A stretch of 64,000 nt of DNA, from NCBI GenBank assembly GCA_030142905.1, contig JASJOG010000207.1, positions 1-64,000 on the forward strand, in the 5' to 3' direction. Shown here one piece after another: positions 12,601-24,600 of this stretch. The notes beneath the pieces are model-generated. The model ran no database searches, was not told the origin of the DNA, and saw nothing but the letters and a program-made list of their open reading frames with translations. Both the position numbers and the translations under genes were made by a program. Every line of letters starts with the position of its first letter. Positions within the stretch are counted from its first letter, which is position 1. The DNA is from Heliopora coerulea (Eukaryota > Cnidaria > Anthozoa > Scleralcyonacea > Helioporidae).

Positions 12601-15600
12601 TTCAGTATGACGTAATTTGTTTACAGATGTTTTTTTCATGGGAACCACAAAGGGTGTTACTTGTTACAGTAGGCACACCGTCATGGCTGCCATTTCCTTT
12701 CTCATTTCAACATTTCGAGGTTGAATGAAAACCATCTGTAGGATGTTACTCATATTTTCAAACAACCTGACCAGTAGTTAAGAATTTTACCATCATTACA
12801 CTTCACAACACGCTTACCTTTTGCGCATTGTCCGCATTATTAACTTGTCGGCTAGACTGCAGCTTAACAGACCCACTTTGCCGCTGGTCTTCGTTGCGGG
12901 CTCAGTAAACAAACGAGGCAACGTTTGGCCGAAAAATTAAGCATCCCAAAGCATGCGAAAGTATTTGGTTATTTGGAATTAAGGAGATAAAGATTACCGT
13001 GAAGACTAGCGCGCAATTACTTTCTTGCCACTTACAATTAATTAAGGAAAGGGTTATGACTAGGATTAGAGCTATAGTTAGGGTTAGGCTTAAGGGTGGG
13101 TCAATAAGTAGGAGTTGGGTTTGGGTTTGGTATGATGTTTATGCTAATGACAGGGACGGCGGGCTGGGGGGGGGGGAGCTATAACCCCCCCTTCATTTTT
13201 TTTTTCGAAATATAACGTTGAAACAACTAGTTATGAGATTTCCCGGGGGAAGTATGCAAAATGTTGTATTTTCTCAAGCTGCCCCCCCGCATCTCGAAAT
13301 TTCGTTTGCTGTCCCTCCTAGACCTTGACTGAAAAACATTGATGTTGGCGGCATTTTTACCAACAGGCCAAACATTGGATACAGTAAGCCGTTCTGGAGA
13401 AAATATACGCGTAAACTACCCTTATCTTTTTAAAATTTACAGATATCTCGGGAAACTGGGGGCATTTTAGTTTGCCGTTTTGAGAACACAAAGCTATGCT
13501 GTTTGAAATTCGCGCCAAAAGCTCCTTTCTTGGTTTACTGAGCCGAAGGAAAAAGACCAGCGGCTAGGTGGGTGCGCTAAACTGGAGTCGTACCTAACTT
13601 GCCTCCTTCCTTCTTGTTCTTGTCAGAGGTATTCACAATGCATTTCCCAAGTAGGAAAAAAAAAATGTATCATCACTAACAACGCTGACATGATCCCTGT
13701 TGCAAGTGATGAACTCGTAGGGGTTCTGCTCGTCTCAATTGCTGTCTATGAATCTTTATAGTTGATAAATATTCTGCTTCTTTGACATCTTTGTAATAAT
13801 TTTCCTTCACTTTTACTCCGATATTACGTACAGTAACTGTATATCAAAATGACTGCTTAGATTGTGGGGGACTACTGCGCAGAAGTTTTTAACCAACAAG
13901 AACTGGAGATAACGTATGATTCATCGAAACATTATTCATTTGTTGCCCCAGTTTTGGACTTGAAAGACGTGGTAAGCATCTAGTGAAGTGCTGAGGGCCC
14001 GCCTATATAGATAAACGGATAAGCGGAAGGCCGACGAACGAATGAACAAATGAACGAATGAAATGAATGAATGCGTGGAATGGACGAATGAAATGAATGA
14101 ATGAATTAGTTAATTTATTCTGAAAATTTATATAAATTTAGCACTTTAGACAGTTTATTACATAGTTTGGCTGGATATTTTACATGTCACTCCATATTTT
14201 GGCTAGTCGGTAGGGTGAATCACGGTTCGTCTTGATATACTGAACAATTTATGAGAGCGGAAGTTCTTCAGCTTCTTTGAAGTAAAAAAGGTAATTATGA
14301 TATCTCACTTTTTATGCCACCTGTAGATATTTAAAATTGAACTCTGTGTTGCAAGCTGGGAAGATGAAAGTAAAGCTATTGGACATGGGTTTATTCAACC
14401 CGTTGATTTGAAAGCAAGTTGTGGTGTCCTGAATGTTTGTATAAGTGATAATGTAGCGCCTATGGGCTTTATTCGAGGTATGCAAGGCGTACATGTGTAC
14501 GGTAAATGTGTTTGTATTAAGATTTCCACAAAGTGAATGAGACGATTGAAACTCGCACTGGAGGTTCTGTCAAGATAGCTTACGAGGGTAACTGCTGAAA
14601 GGGGATTGGTAACTAATGATAGTTGTTAATCTGTCACAACAGAATGTTTGTTTCGCGAATTTATTTAAAACATGGTAAACCTAAACGAAAATTTCACATG
14701 CTGTTTCTCATATGAAAGTAGCATTTCATATGAGAAAGTCTTCCAATGCCAAATGTGAAATAAAAATTTAATATGTGAAATTAATTTTCAAATTTGAGTT
14801 TTCCATTTCATATGTGACACGCACGATCCGAATGCCAACATTGCATTTGTGAAATTTTGAACCAAGTCATTTCACATATAAATTAGGTATTTCTTATGTG
14901 AAAGCGCTCCGATTACACATGTAAAATAAAAATTTCGTATGTGAAAATCTTTCATTGGCATATATGAAATAAAAATTTGATATGTAAAATCAATTTTCAT
15001 TTGTAAATCGTCCATTCCAAATGTGAAACACTAGTTTTGAAAAACAACATTTCACATGTGAAATTCTAAACCAAATCATTTCACACATGAATTAGGTGTT
15101 TCATATGTGAAATGAAAATTTCTTGTGTGAAAATATTCCAGTTCCACATGTTTTTGATATGTGAAATCACGTGAAATTTTCCTAAAGGAATTCAAGAAGT
15201 GAAGAAATAGAGTAGAAATAATGGATGTATATGGTTTTTATTTATTTGTAGTGGAGTATCTTGTTATAAAACCACTGACTGAAAGATCTCTGCATAACAT
15301 GGGAGACTGGTGTGACAGAAACTGGCAAAAGGGATCCAGAACGCTCGACATGGGACATCGTGGGTGTGGAGCAACATTTTCAACATCTCGGTAAGCCACT
15401 CGGTCCAAGATAAATTGCTAAAATTGTATTAACATGAATGAACTCTGACCAGACCCATGTTTGTTTTTTCCACTTAATAAGTGATGGTGTCCAAGAGAAC
15501 ACGATAGAATCGTTTATCAAGGCTTATGAAAAGGTGAGTAATGATAATATGGGTGATTATCCCTGGATTATTTGCCTGGACTTGAGTTTGAGTTCTAGAC

Positions 15601-18600
15601 TTCAGCTTGAGTCTTCAACTTGTGCTTGTGCCCAGACTTGAGCTTTTGTCCCGAACTGGGACTTGTGCCTGGAGCTGAGCTTGTGCTCTGTGTGATTATG
15701 TGGGTGATTATGCCTAAACTTGTGCATTTGCTTGGACTTGTACTAGTGCCTGGACGTGAACTCAAGTCCTGGAGTTGAGCTTGAGTCCTGAACTTGTACT
15801 TGTGCCTTGAACTTGTGCTTGTGCCCTGGGCTTGTGCTTGTGCCCTGGACTTGTGCTTGTGCTCTGGACTTGTGCTTGTGCCCTGGACTTGTGCTTGTGC
15901 CCTGGACTTGTGCTTGTGCCCTGGACTTGTGCTTGTGTGCTTGTCTTGTGCTGGTAGCATGAACTTTTGCCTGTGTCCTGGACTTATGCTGGTACCCTGA
16001 ACTTTTCCTTGTGTCCTGGACTTATGCTGGTACCCTGAACTTTTGCCTGTGTCCTGGACTTGTGCTGGTACCCTGAACTTTTCCTTGTGTCCTGGACTTG
16101 TGCTGGTACCCTGGACTTTTGCCTGTGTCCTGGACTTGTACTGGTACCCTGGACTTTTGCCTGTGTCCTGGACTTGTACTGGTACCCTGAACTTTTCCTT
16201 GTGTCCTGGACTTGTGCTGGTACCCTGAACTTTTGCTAGAGTCCTGGATTTGTGCTTGTGCCTTGGATTTATGGTTATGTTCTCTTCTTCCGCTTATTCC
16301 TGGACTTGTGCTTGTCATTGCTCTTGTGATTTTGCTTGTGGTTTTCCAAGTGTGTTGATGCTGGTGCATGTGGTCTTGCGTTTGTATGTATATATTGCAT
16401 TTGACTTGTGCGCGTGCTTAGTCTGATCTGCTTGTGACTGTGCAGAGAATGTCTTTGGTTTTGTTCTTGTGTCAGGACCACAGTTGGTTCGATTTTACTT
16501 GTTGCCATGATCATGCTTTGATGTAAACGTTGTACACATTGAAATGTCTTCCAGGGTGCCGATGGCGTAGAGTTAGATGTTCATGCGACCAAAGATCTTC
16601 AACTTGTAACATATCATGATCTTAATGTAAAGACACTACTACAGACAAAGGTACTTGGAACTTATTAATAGCAAAAATTTATGTTTGTTCGATTTATGGC
16701 TGACCGCTAAAAAATAACAAAAATGCTGTCTTTCATTTGCCGTTGGGCGTTCGGCAAAAGTAGGGATTGGTTAAAGCCCACGGCATGCTTGTGCAATTCA
16801 GTCCCAATCGCCTGATCGCATGCGATTCCTGTTCTGCTACTCAAAAGTCACACGCGCATACGACAATTCTAAACCTTTGACGGCCGATTAATTTTGAGAT
16901 CTTTCGAGTCAATCCACTTAGTATGCAATTTTGCACAGTATCTTAATTGGAGAGGATGACAAACGTCCCACATGAAGGGGAACTGGACCAGTCTGCGAGT
17001 ATATATCAAAATGTTACGTGCCTAGAATCTTGGAACCCTCGTGCGGGTGGACCGGTGTGGGTGGGACTCTGGTGCCGTGAACTCGCTGTCCTCTTGAGAT
17101 AGGGAGGGGGAGGAGCAGAGACTGGGGCTCCTTCTTTTAGTCGCATATTAATGTTATAACTAACAATTTGAAGTTGTGCCTTTTCGCTATTTTTGTTCAT
17201 TTGTCATGGCTAAAATCCGAAGTATAAATGTCGGGTCGTCTACGATTCGATTGGCTGCCAAAGAGCTAATGATCGGAATGACAACGGGACATTCAATAAA
17301 TGGCGGCAATAAGTTTACATGTCGTTGCCGCTTTGTTTATTATTCTAATGGGTCGTTTGAGGAGGCTCAGAGCCACTTGTAATCAAAGTATTTGGTCCAA
17401 ACGTTGGTTAATGAGAAGGGGAGCGAATGAGGTTGTTCAAAATCTTCAGTCTGAATTGCTTCTAGAAGACAACGAGGGTTTGAGGCACTTTTTGCATAAT
17501 CATCGCATTGACACATACTCGACCAGCCTCTACAATGGCATTTTCTAAATAGGTGGGGTTGGTATTGTTATGCAATGTTGTACTCCCTTACTCCGAACTC
17601 GAGTACTTGGCGGGACTGGGAAAGTAAAGTCTTTATTTACCGAGGGTAACACTAAATAGTGTACAACACTTACAAACTTGTGGGACTGGGGCTCGTTTGG
17701 ACAAGATTTGGGGTCATTAAATATTAAATTCTTTTCTTGGTTTTTCTTTATGAATTACCAATGCGTATTATGATGTGATTGCGAAAGCTGTGAATTCCCT
17801 CACTTGTGAACGTTCTAGTTTGTGACGCCAAACGAGGTCAGTTCACGTGACTTTCATTGATGCTCGTGGCAGTCGTACAAATCTAATCACGCGATGATGA
17901 GAGGTTATTTAATCCATGATATCATGAATGGGTAATTCGTTCGTTCCACTTAATAAGAAATTGCTTTCCTTACATTGGGCTGTTATGACATTGTTACAGA
18001 ATGGTTGTAAAGTTCCGCTCATGGTGCCAGTTCATCAGCTTACCTATAAAGAACTACAGCAAATACAGGTTAGTCAAACATTCTGTTGTCATGGTGACAG
18101 CTTTAGGATGTTGATGATAGAGGATTAGCTAGTTGGTGGCCGAGATGGGATAGGAATGGTTTTGCAGGGGGTGGGATGATGATGGGTGTAGGATGGTAGA
18201 TTAGGATTTGGATGGTGGTGGAAGTTGGGCTGAGCTGGTGGGGTCATGGCAGGGTGAGTTTGGAAATGGGATAGTAGAGAAGGTGGAACTGTTTTGGTGA
18301 TGGAGGTGAGGCTTTGATAGGAGTGGTAGGGATTGGGCAGTTGTGATATTGGATTGGGATAGTGGTATAAGAAAATTGGTTGGCATGGAGGTGGAAGTGG
18401 GTCTAGGAATCAGAAATGATCAAAATGCAATGTTCAGGCCATTAGGGCCAACACCTCGTGTTCGATTAATCGAGTTGTCTGTAGGATTGGGGTTCCAGTA
18501 ACTGGACAGTTTACTCCGTGGATGGTTCGTGGTGGAGGTTGTTTAGAACACTAGAGTTTATAAACATCTTAATAATGTTGTGAACTGGAATGGATTCAAA

Positions 18601-21600
18601 CCGGCGAAAGAATTCGATACAGCGAGCATAGGGATTCTGATCTAATATTAATCCAGCTCCTCGTTTTGATAGAATTCGTAATGGTGATGGTAATGGTATT
18701 ACTATAGGTAATTGGGCGCCGAACTTGCTACCATGTTTTCGTTCCTATGCTTCCTCTAGTTTTATTTTACGGATTTTGCACGGCAGTTTTGGTCCCCGGC
18801 ACATATGTATTCCATATTGCAGTGTTGTAATGACTTGAGTTACTGATTATAGTTATGACAGAGTTACTTTTGGAGGGATTCGCCTCACCTCGAGTTTAAC
18901 TATGCAAAATTCGACCTGAGGCGTTTCGATTCGACTCGATTTCGAGTTACTCGATTACAACTCATCTATATGACTCGTGACAGTCGTTACTGCATCGTAG
19001 ACTGTGGACGTCAACTTTGTAGGAAAAAAATAATTTCTGATATCTTAAGAGACTGATTACTTTGGTTTTCAGGTTGAACATACGAACTCGCCAGGTAATG
19101 TCTTCCTTCTTATTACATGATTTTAAGTTACTCACTCGTTTAGAGCAGCTGAAGGGTGTCACGAAAAAATGAACAACAATCTTTATTAATGTCTACCAAA
19201 CCTGGAACATGCTCTTCCTTTTCCTACAATTACAAGGAAAATGTGGTTAGCCGTGAAAATGTTTTAGAAACTTGCACGTTTGACCATACATGCAATACAT
19301 CACACTCTTAAAGATACGTTGCCACTGGAAGAAAGCTTGGTTGAAAATCTCAGGTCAAAAATGCTCTTGTAGTCATAGATTCAGTCAATTTAATCGGTTG
19401 TGTGACTTCAGTCAGTAACACATGATCCTGTGGTTACGTTGATGCTGATTTTCAGCCAAATAGTGAAGGGGAAAAATGGCGCAAATGAAGGCCTCTTTGG
19501 ACGTCTGTGTCGAGTCCCTGATGCGCTCATTTCGATGTCAGTTTGACGTTGATCAAAGTCGAAATAAGGCTTCGCGTAGTGGCTTGAAACTGAATTCCGA
19601 AAGGTCATTAATTCCGCCATGTTTGGCTGCACTTTTTTGTCCAGTCGTTGTCCATTAAAGTCAACATTCCAGTTAACAGAGTTCATTGTTCAAAGATTGG
19701 GTTGAAAAGTTATGCCAGAAATGGCTGTCACTGGGGAGTTTTTGTCGAATTGTTTCATAGTCCTACGTGGTCATTGCTACGTCAGTTTGACGTCAGTCAA
19801 CGTCCAAACGGCCAAAATCGCTACATGTCTGCCATTCTTGCCTGCTCAGTCATTGTTCGACTAGGGTTAGCCACGAGTTTAAATCCTGCTCCGGTGAAGA
19901 TTTCTTAGTTCACTTGTGAGGTGTGAGATAATCATTGAACTTGATTAGACAGTTCCTTTGTTCCTCGCGATTGACATCCTGGTGCATGTGTTAACTGAGG
20001 ACGACCTGGAGCGAATCAAAAGAGGATACCGTAGTATTCCGAAAGTAGCGGCCCCCTGAAAGTAGCCATAGAGATGAAATAAAACTAGAGAGGGCAAGAG
20101 GGCCAAAAATTGGAGTAAAATTGGGCGGCACCATTTTGAGTAAATTGGAGGAAAAATTGTTCTCCTTCAGGCACTTTTCCGTCTGTTCGAGAACCTCGCG
20201 ATCGAACTAATGAAGTTTAGGGGATCTGTTTCGTGTTTGTTTCGGTTAGATGTGTAGCAGAAAACAGCTTCTCTGGTTATTAGTCTGCTATTATTCTTAT
20301 TATTGCCCTAATTGTTTTGCATTCTGTCTAAAAAGACAAAAACGAGAGACAAAAGTGAAGTGGCGATTGACCATGACCTTGAACATTTTATCCGGACATG
20401 TTTGTTTTGCCCCCAGTTTATCCAGTTCGGCGGCAATCAATTTTTCTCCCCTCGATTGAGTGACATTTAGCCAGAATACTCCCTCTAGTTAATATACGAT
20501 CTTTATGAAAGTAGCGGCCATTCGAAAGTAACTGCAGATTTGCGATGCTTCTAAAATTTCCTGAAAGTAGCAGCCCTTCCGAAAGTAACGACTCCTGCGA
20601 AAGTAGCGGCTCCTTGGCAATCTTGCTATCTTGAGCACAATGGCATATCAGACAACAGAACTCAAAGATTCAACAAGTGTTCGTCCGCGGATGGCGAACG
20701 ACTTCATCCTTCGTGTCCAACTGAACGGTAATATGGACGACGACTTTTTTTGTGGCTTACACGAAGTAGTCGCAAACTTAAACAGTTGACTTTCGTGAGC
20801 CACGGACGTCAACTGGGTAGATTTGACGAACAGGAGTTTTTTTTATTTTGGTCTGTGTATTCTTTCAATAGAGTTGGGTTGTTTTTTTTTTTTTTTTTTT
20901 TTTTTGTTTTGTTTTTTTTTTTTTTTTTATGGAAGCAAAGTTTGTGATTTACTCAAAAATCTCAGGAGAGATCAGCTACTTAAGCTTGCTAGTATTAAGT
21001 TGATGCGTTAAGTAAGTATTCCTTCAAACGGTGGCTTTTTAAAACCCATCCTATTAAAAAAGAAACGAAAATTATGTAAAGTAATTATGTTTTTGTTTTA
21101 TTTTTGCCTTTTTACGGTATAAATGCATAAAGACTTTTGCAGTAGTGCTTTAACGTATTTCAACCACCCAAAAATAAGGACTCTGTTCAAACGTAACTGC
21201 TCCCCGAAAGTAGCGGCCCTCAATGGCTACTAAGTCGGAAAGTAACAGGGGTCAGATTAGATAAGCAGTACAAAACCAGATTTGAATGAATGTGGATTTA
21301 TTTTGTATTGTTTTTTTTATTTTTTAAAGAGCTAAATCGGGAATTGCAGAGTCGTGAGGATCTTTATCAAAAGATATTCCCAACACTAGAAGAGGTAACA
21401 TGACTAATATTATTATATGGCTGAGCTCGTTTTTCGGTCCGCATGCAAAATTATGCATGCTGATTGTTCGCGGGACTGTCCGATATTTTACGATATTGGA
21501 CCGACCAATCCAAGACGCTTTTTACTCAGGACCGGTATGTTTCGGCTGGAAAATCTTCGAGCACATTTTAATGAAATTTAAAAAGAATCAAGCGTCTAGC

Positions 21601-24600
21601 GAGAATAAAATGTGCTGGAAGGCTATTACTACTTTAGTGCATAGCTTATACGAAACTAAAACAAATAATTGTTTAAGTGGTGGAAAGAAGAAGCAAGATG
21701 AAGAAGTTACCAGGTAAGGTAAAGAACAATATCCCACGACGAAGGATTTTAAAAATAGAAAAGAAAACCAACCAAGAGCGATATATTAAATTCCTTATTA
21801 ACTTTGTTTGCTCGGTTCGTACTCGAAAGTATGACAAATGTATAAACGAGACGCTGCTCAGTTCTCAAAAGAACTGTATGCGACGATAAACAAGAGAAAT
21901 GAAGGGAACTCACTGAAAGTCAAAAAAAAAATACTTAATAAGCTGTACTGACTCATTTGTGAGGACATTTCGGATTGTGTGTCCTTCAAGAAGAACTCAG
22001 TCCCAAACGTCGTTAGAAATGCATGAGTACAGCTTCTATATTCAGTTTTTTTCGCCCAGCCGTCGCTCCTTCGTAGCTTAGTCTATACGAAAACCTCAGG
22101 CAAAGTCTTTCCCTTACGATTCTCGCTCTTGTTTAATAAGTATTTTCGGAAACCCTAAGCGGGTGAAATTTCTAGAATCCGCTCTATTATTCTGGGAAAG
22201 ATTAAACACTTATAAATGTTTTGTAAAGTAAGTGACATGCGAAAATGCGAAGTGCATAAAAATGCTGCTGAACAAACACCAAACTTTCTAAGCTCAAATA
22301 AAATGTCTGCAAATATTTTAGGACCAGAGCGAAAAGGAATTATGACCGACGTAGAGAACGAAGTATTTTTGCAGTCTTCATTTGGACTTCAGGGACCGGT
22401 TCTACGACGTCCAGATAGCTTTTCTAATAGTTAAGTCCCTGTAAGTGAACAATGCTATTCACGGTTTCAACAACCGAACTTAAACTGTATCAACAAATAT
22501 GACTATTAGATGGATGACTGGTCACAAACCAATGTAGTTTAAGTTTGGTTGTCCAAAAAGTGGAGAGCTGCTGTTCACTCTCCAGGATTTGTACATCAGA
22601 TAAGCTATTCTGCCTTCGCACATCTGACCCACAAAGGCAACGTAGTAATCTTCTTACTGATCCTGCTGCAGACCACTCTGCGTTCCTCTGTGCAATGCAT
22701 GTCATTTTACCGTTTTGAATTTATAAAACACTCCATTTAATCTCTCGTATAGTAGCCCATATAAAAAGTTGCCCATAAAGCACGCCACGCACCCGTTAAA
22801 AAGACCACATTTCGTCCGTCTCATAGGTCAGGTTTTTCATATTTAATATCATAATTAATATCAAGTATACATTTTAACACCTCAAAAAATTTGTGAAGAT
22901 TTGCTGCCGAAATTTTCACGTTTTATCCACATACGTCACCAGACGGCCAAAGAAAAAAAAATTAATAAAGATGGAGTACCGCTTAACTATTCTTGTTGAG
23001 TACTTGTGTTGCATTTTAGGTGCTGACATCCTTGCCTGTTGACCTCCCTATAGAACTTGAAGTAAAGTACCTCGAAACTGAAAAGGTACGTGTGACGTTT
23101 TTGTTTGAGCTATCGTGTGCTTGATTAAGCTTAAAACACTAATCTGGATTACAATTTAATCTTTTTCTACTGACTGAAATCATGAGCAAAGGTTACATGG
23201 TACATATATAGACGTTTTCGACAAAAGGGTACGTTATAGGTAATCAGGGTCACGGTCGGTCATCCACAACAGTAAACAGGCAATAACAAGCATTCAAGCG
23301 TGGAAAATGAGCGAGTTTTTACTCGAGAATGGCATACGTCGCCACGTACCCGCACACTCAAAATTAGTATTTTTCACTTAAAGCTTAGTATACAGCAACA
23401 AATACACCCAAAATATAAAGTTTAGTAAATATAATACGTCTTGCCTTAGTTTCAGCTAAAATCTCGCCATAGTCGCAAATTTATAAACGATTTTCAGCAC
23501 ACCAGGACGAACTCCGCCATTTGTTTACTGTTGTGGATGACCGAACGTGATCCTGATTACCCATGATGCACCGTTTTGTCGAAAACGTCTCTTCTGTGAT
23601 TTGAAAACTTTTATCTTTTTGGCATGGCATTATCCAGCAGATTACCAATTATACAACGAGCTAGCTAATGTTTTAAAAATTTCAAGTGTTTCCTGTTTTG
23701 AAAATTTAGTTAAGGCTACAAATTTTTAACATTTTTAACCACAATCCTGTGAGGAATAAGTAACATATTTTAATCAAAGGTTACATATATGTGTCGTTTT
23801 TAATCCATTCTGGTCCAGACCCGATTTTTTAATTTTACTCTGGCTAACGCCCGACGATTTTACTCGTCAAGGGGAGACGTCTCGGACAGGAAAGGCTTAA
23901 GCTTAAATGTAATGTAAATTAGTTAATGGTTTAAAAATTTCAAGTATTTCAAATTTTTAGAATTTTTAACTTCTTTTTAATTACAATCTTGTGTGGGTAA
24001 GCCACTTACCTTAATTGAAAGTTTCACATATGTGCCGTCTTTAAGCTTAAACATAATGTAAATTAGATAGTATTTTGAATATTTCAAGGGTTTCATGTTT
24101 TCGAAATTTGGATAGGGCCTCAAATTTCTTCCCTCTTTTTAATCACAATCCTGTGTACGATTTCAATCGTTTTATCAAGGTAAATCAAGTTTTAATGTAA
24201 ACATATTTTTGTTATATTTTCTTTTGTTTTTCAGGACAAAGAAGACGATCCATTTCTTGATGTGAACCATTATGTAGACAGCATACTCAGAACAGTCTTA
24301 CGAAATATTGGAAAGAGAAAAATTATACTCATGTCGTTTTCTCCTGTTATTGTTCAGCTGTAAGTCGTATGAAGTAAACCCTTCGCCTCTTTCTAAAATT
24401 CTGAAATTAGTGATCGTTTGCTCCAGTTTCCTTTCATTTTCGGTCGATAGACACATCCGTTTCATTCAGGAAACAGACTTGGGGTGAGAAATGGTTCGAA
24501 CCGCCAAACCTTTCGAAGGTGTTTTAAGTGTTCGAAAGATCGAACCACGCCCGCTAAAAATATTACCACGACGAATTTTTGATCAGTACACGTCACAGGA

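Noticed and set aside
15595..16369. Minus-strand frames of 115-121 codons with Lys/Ser/Gln/Thr repeats
   Set aside because: They only translate the 19-bp minisatellite inside a GPCPD1-like intron, and plus-strand frames are open as well.
19408..19908. Three reading frames of 60-92 codons on both strands near 19.4-19.9 kb
   Set aside because: No domain, no splice logic and they overlap each other inside a GPCPD1-like intron.
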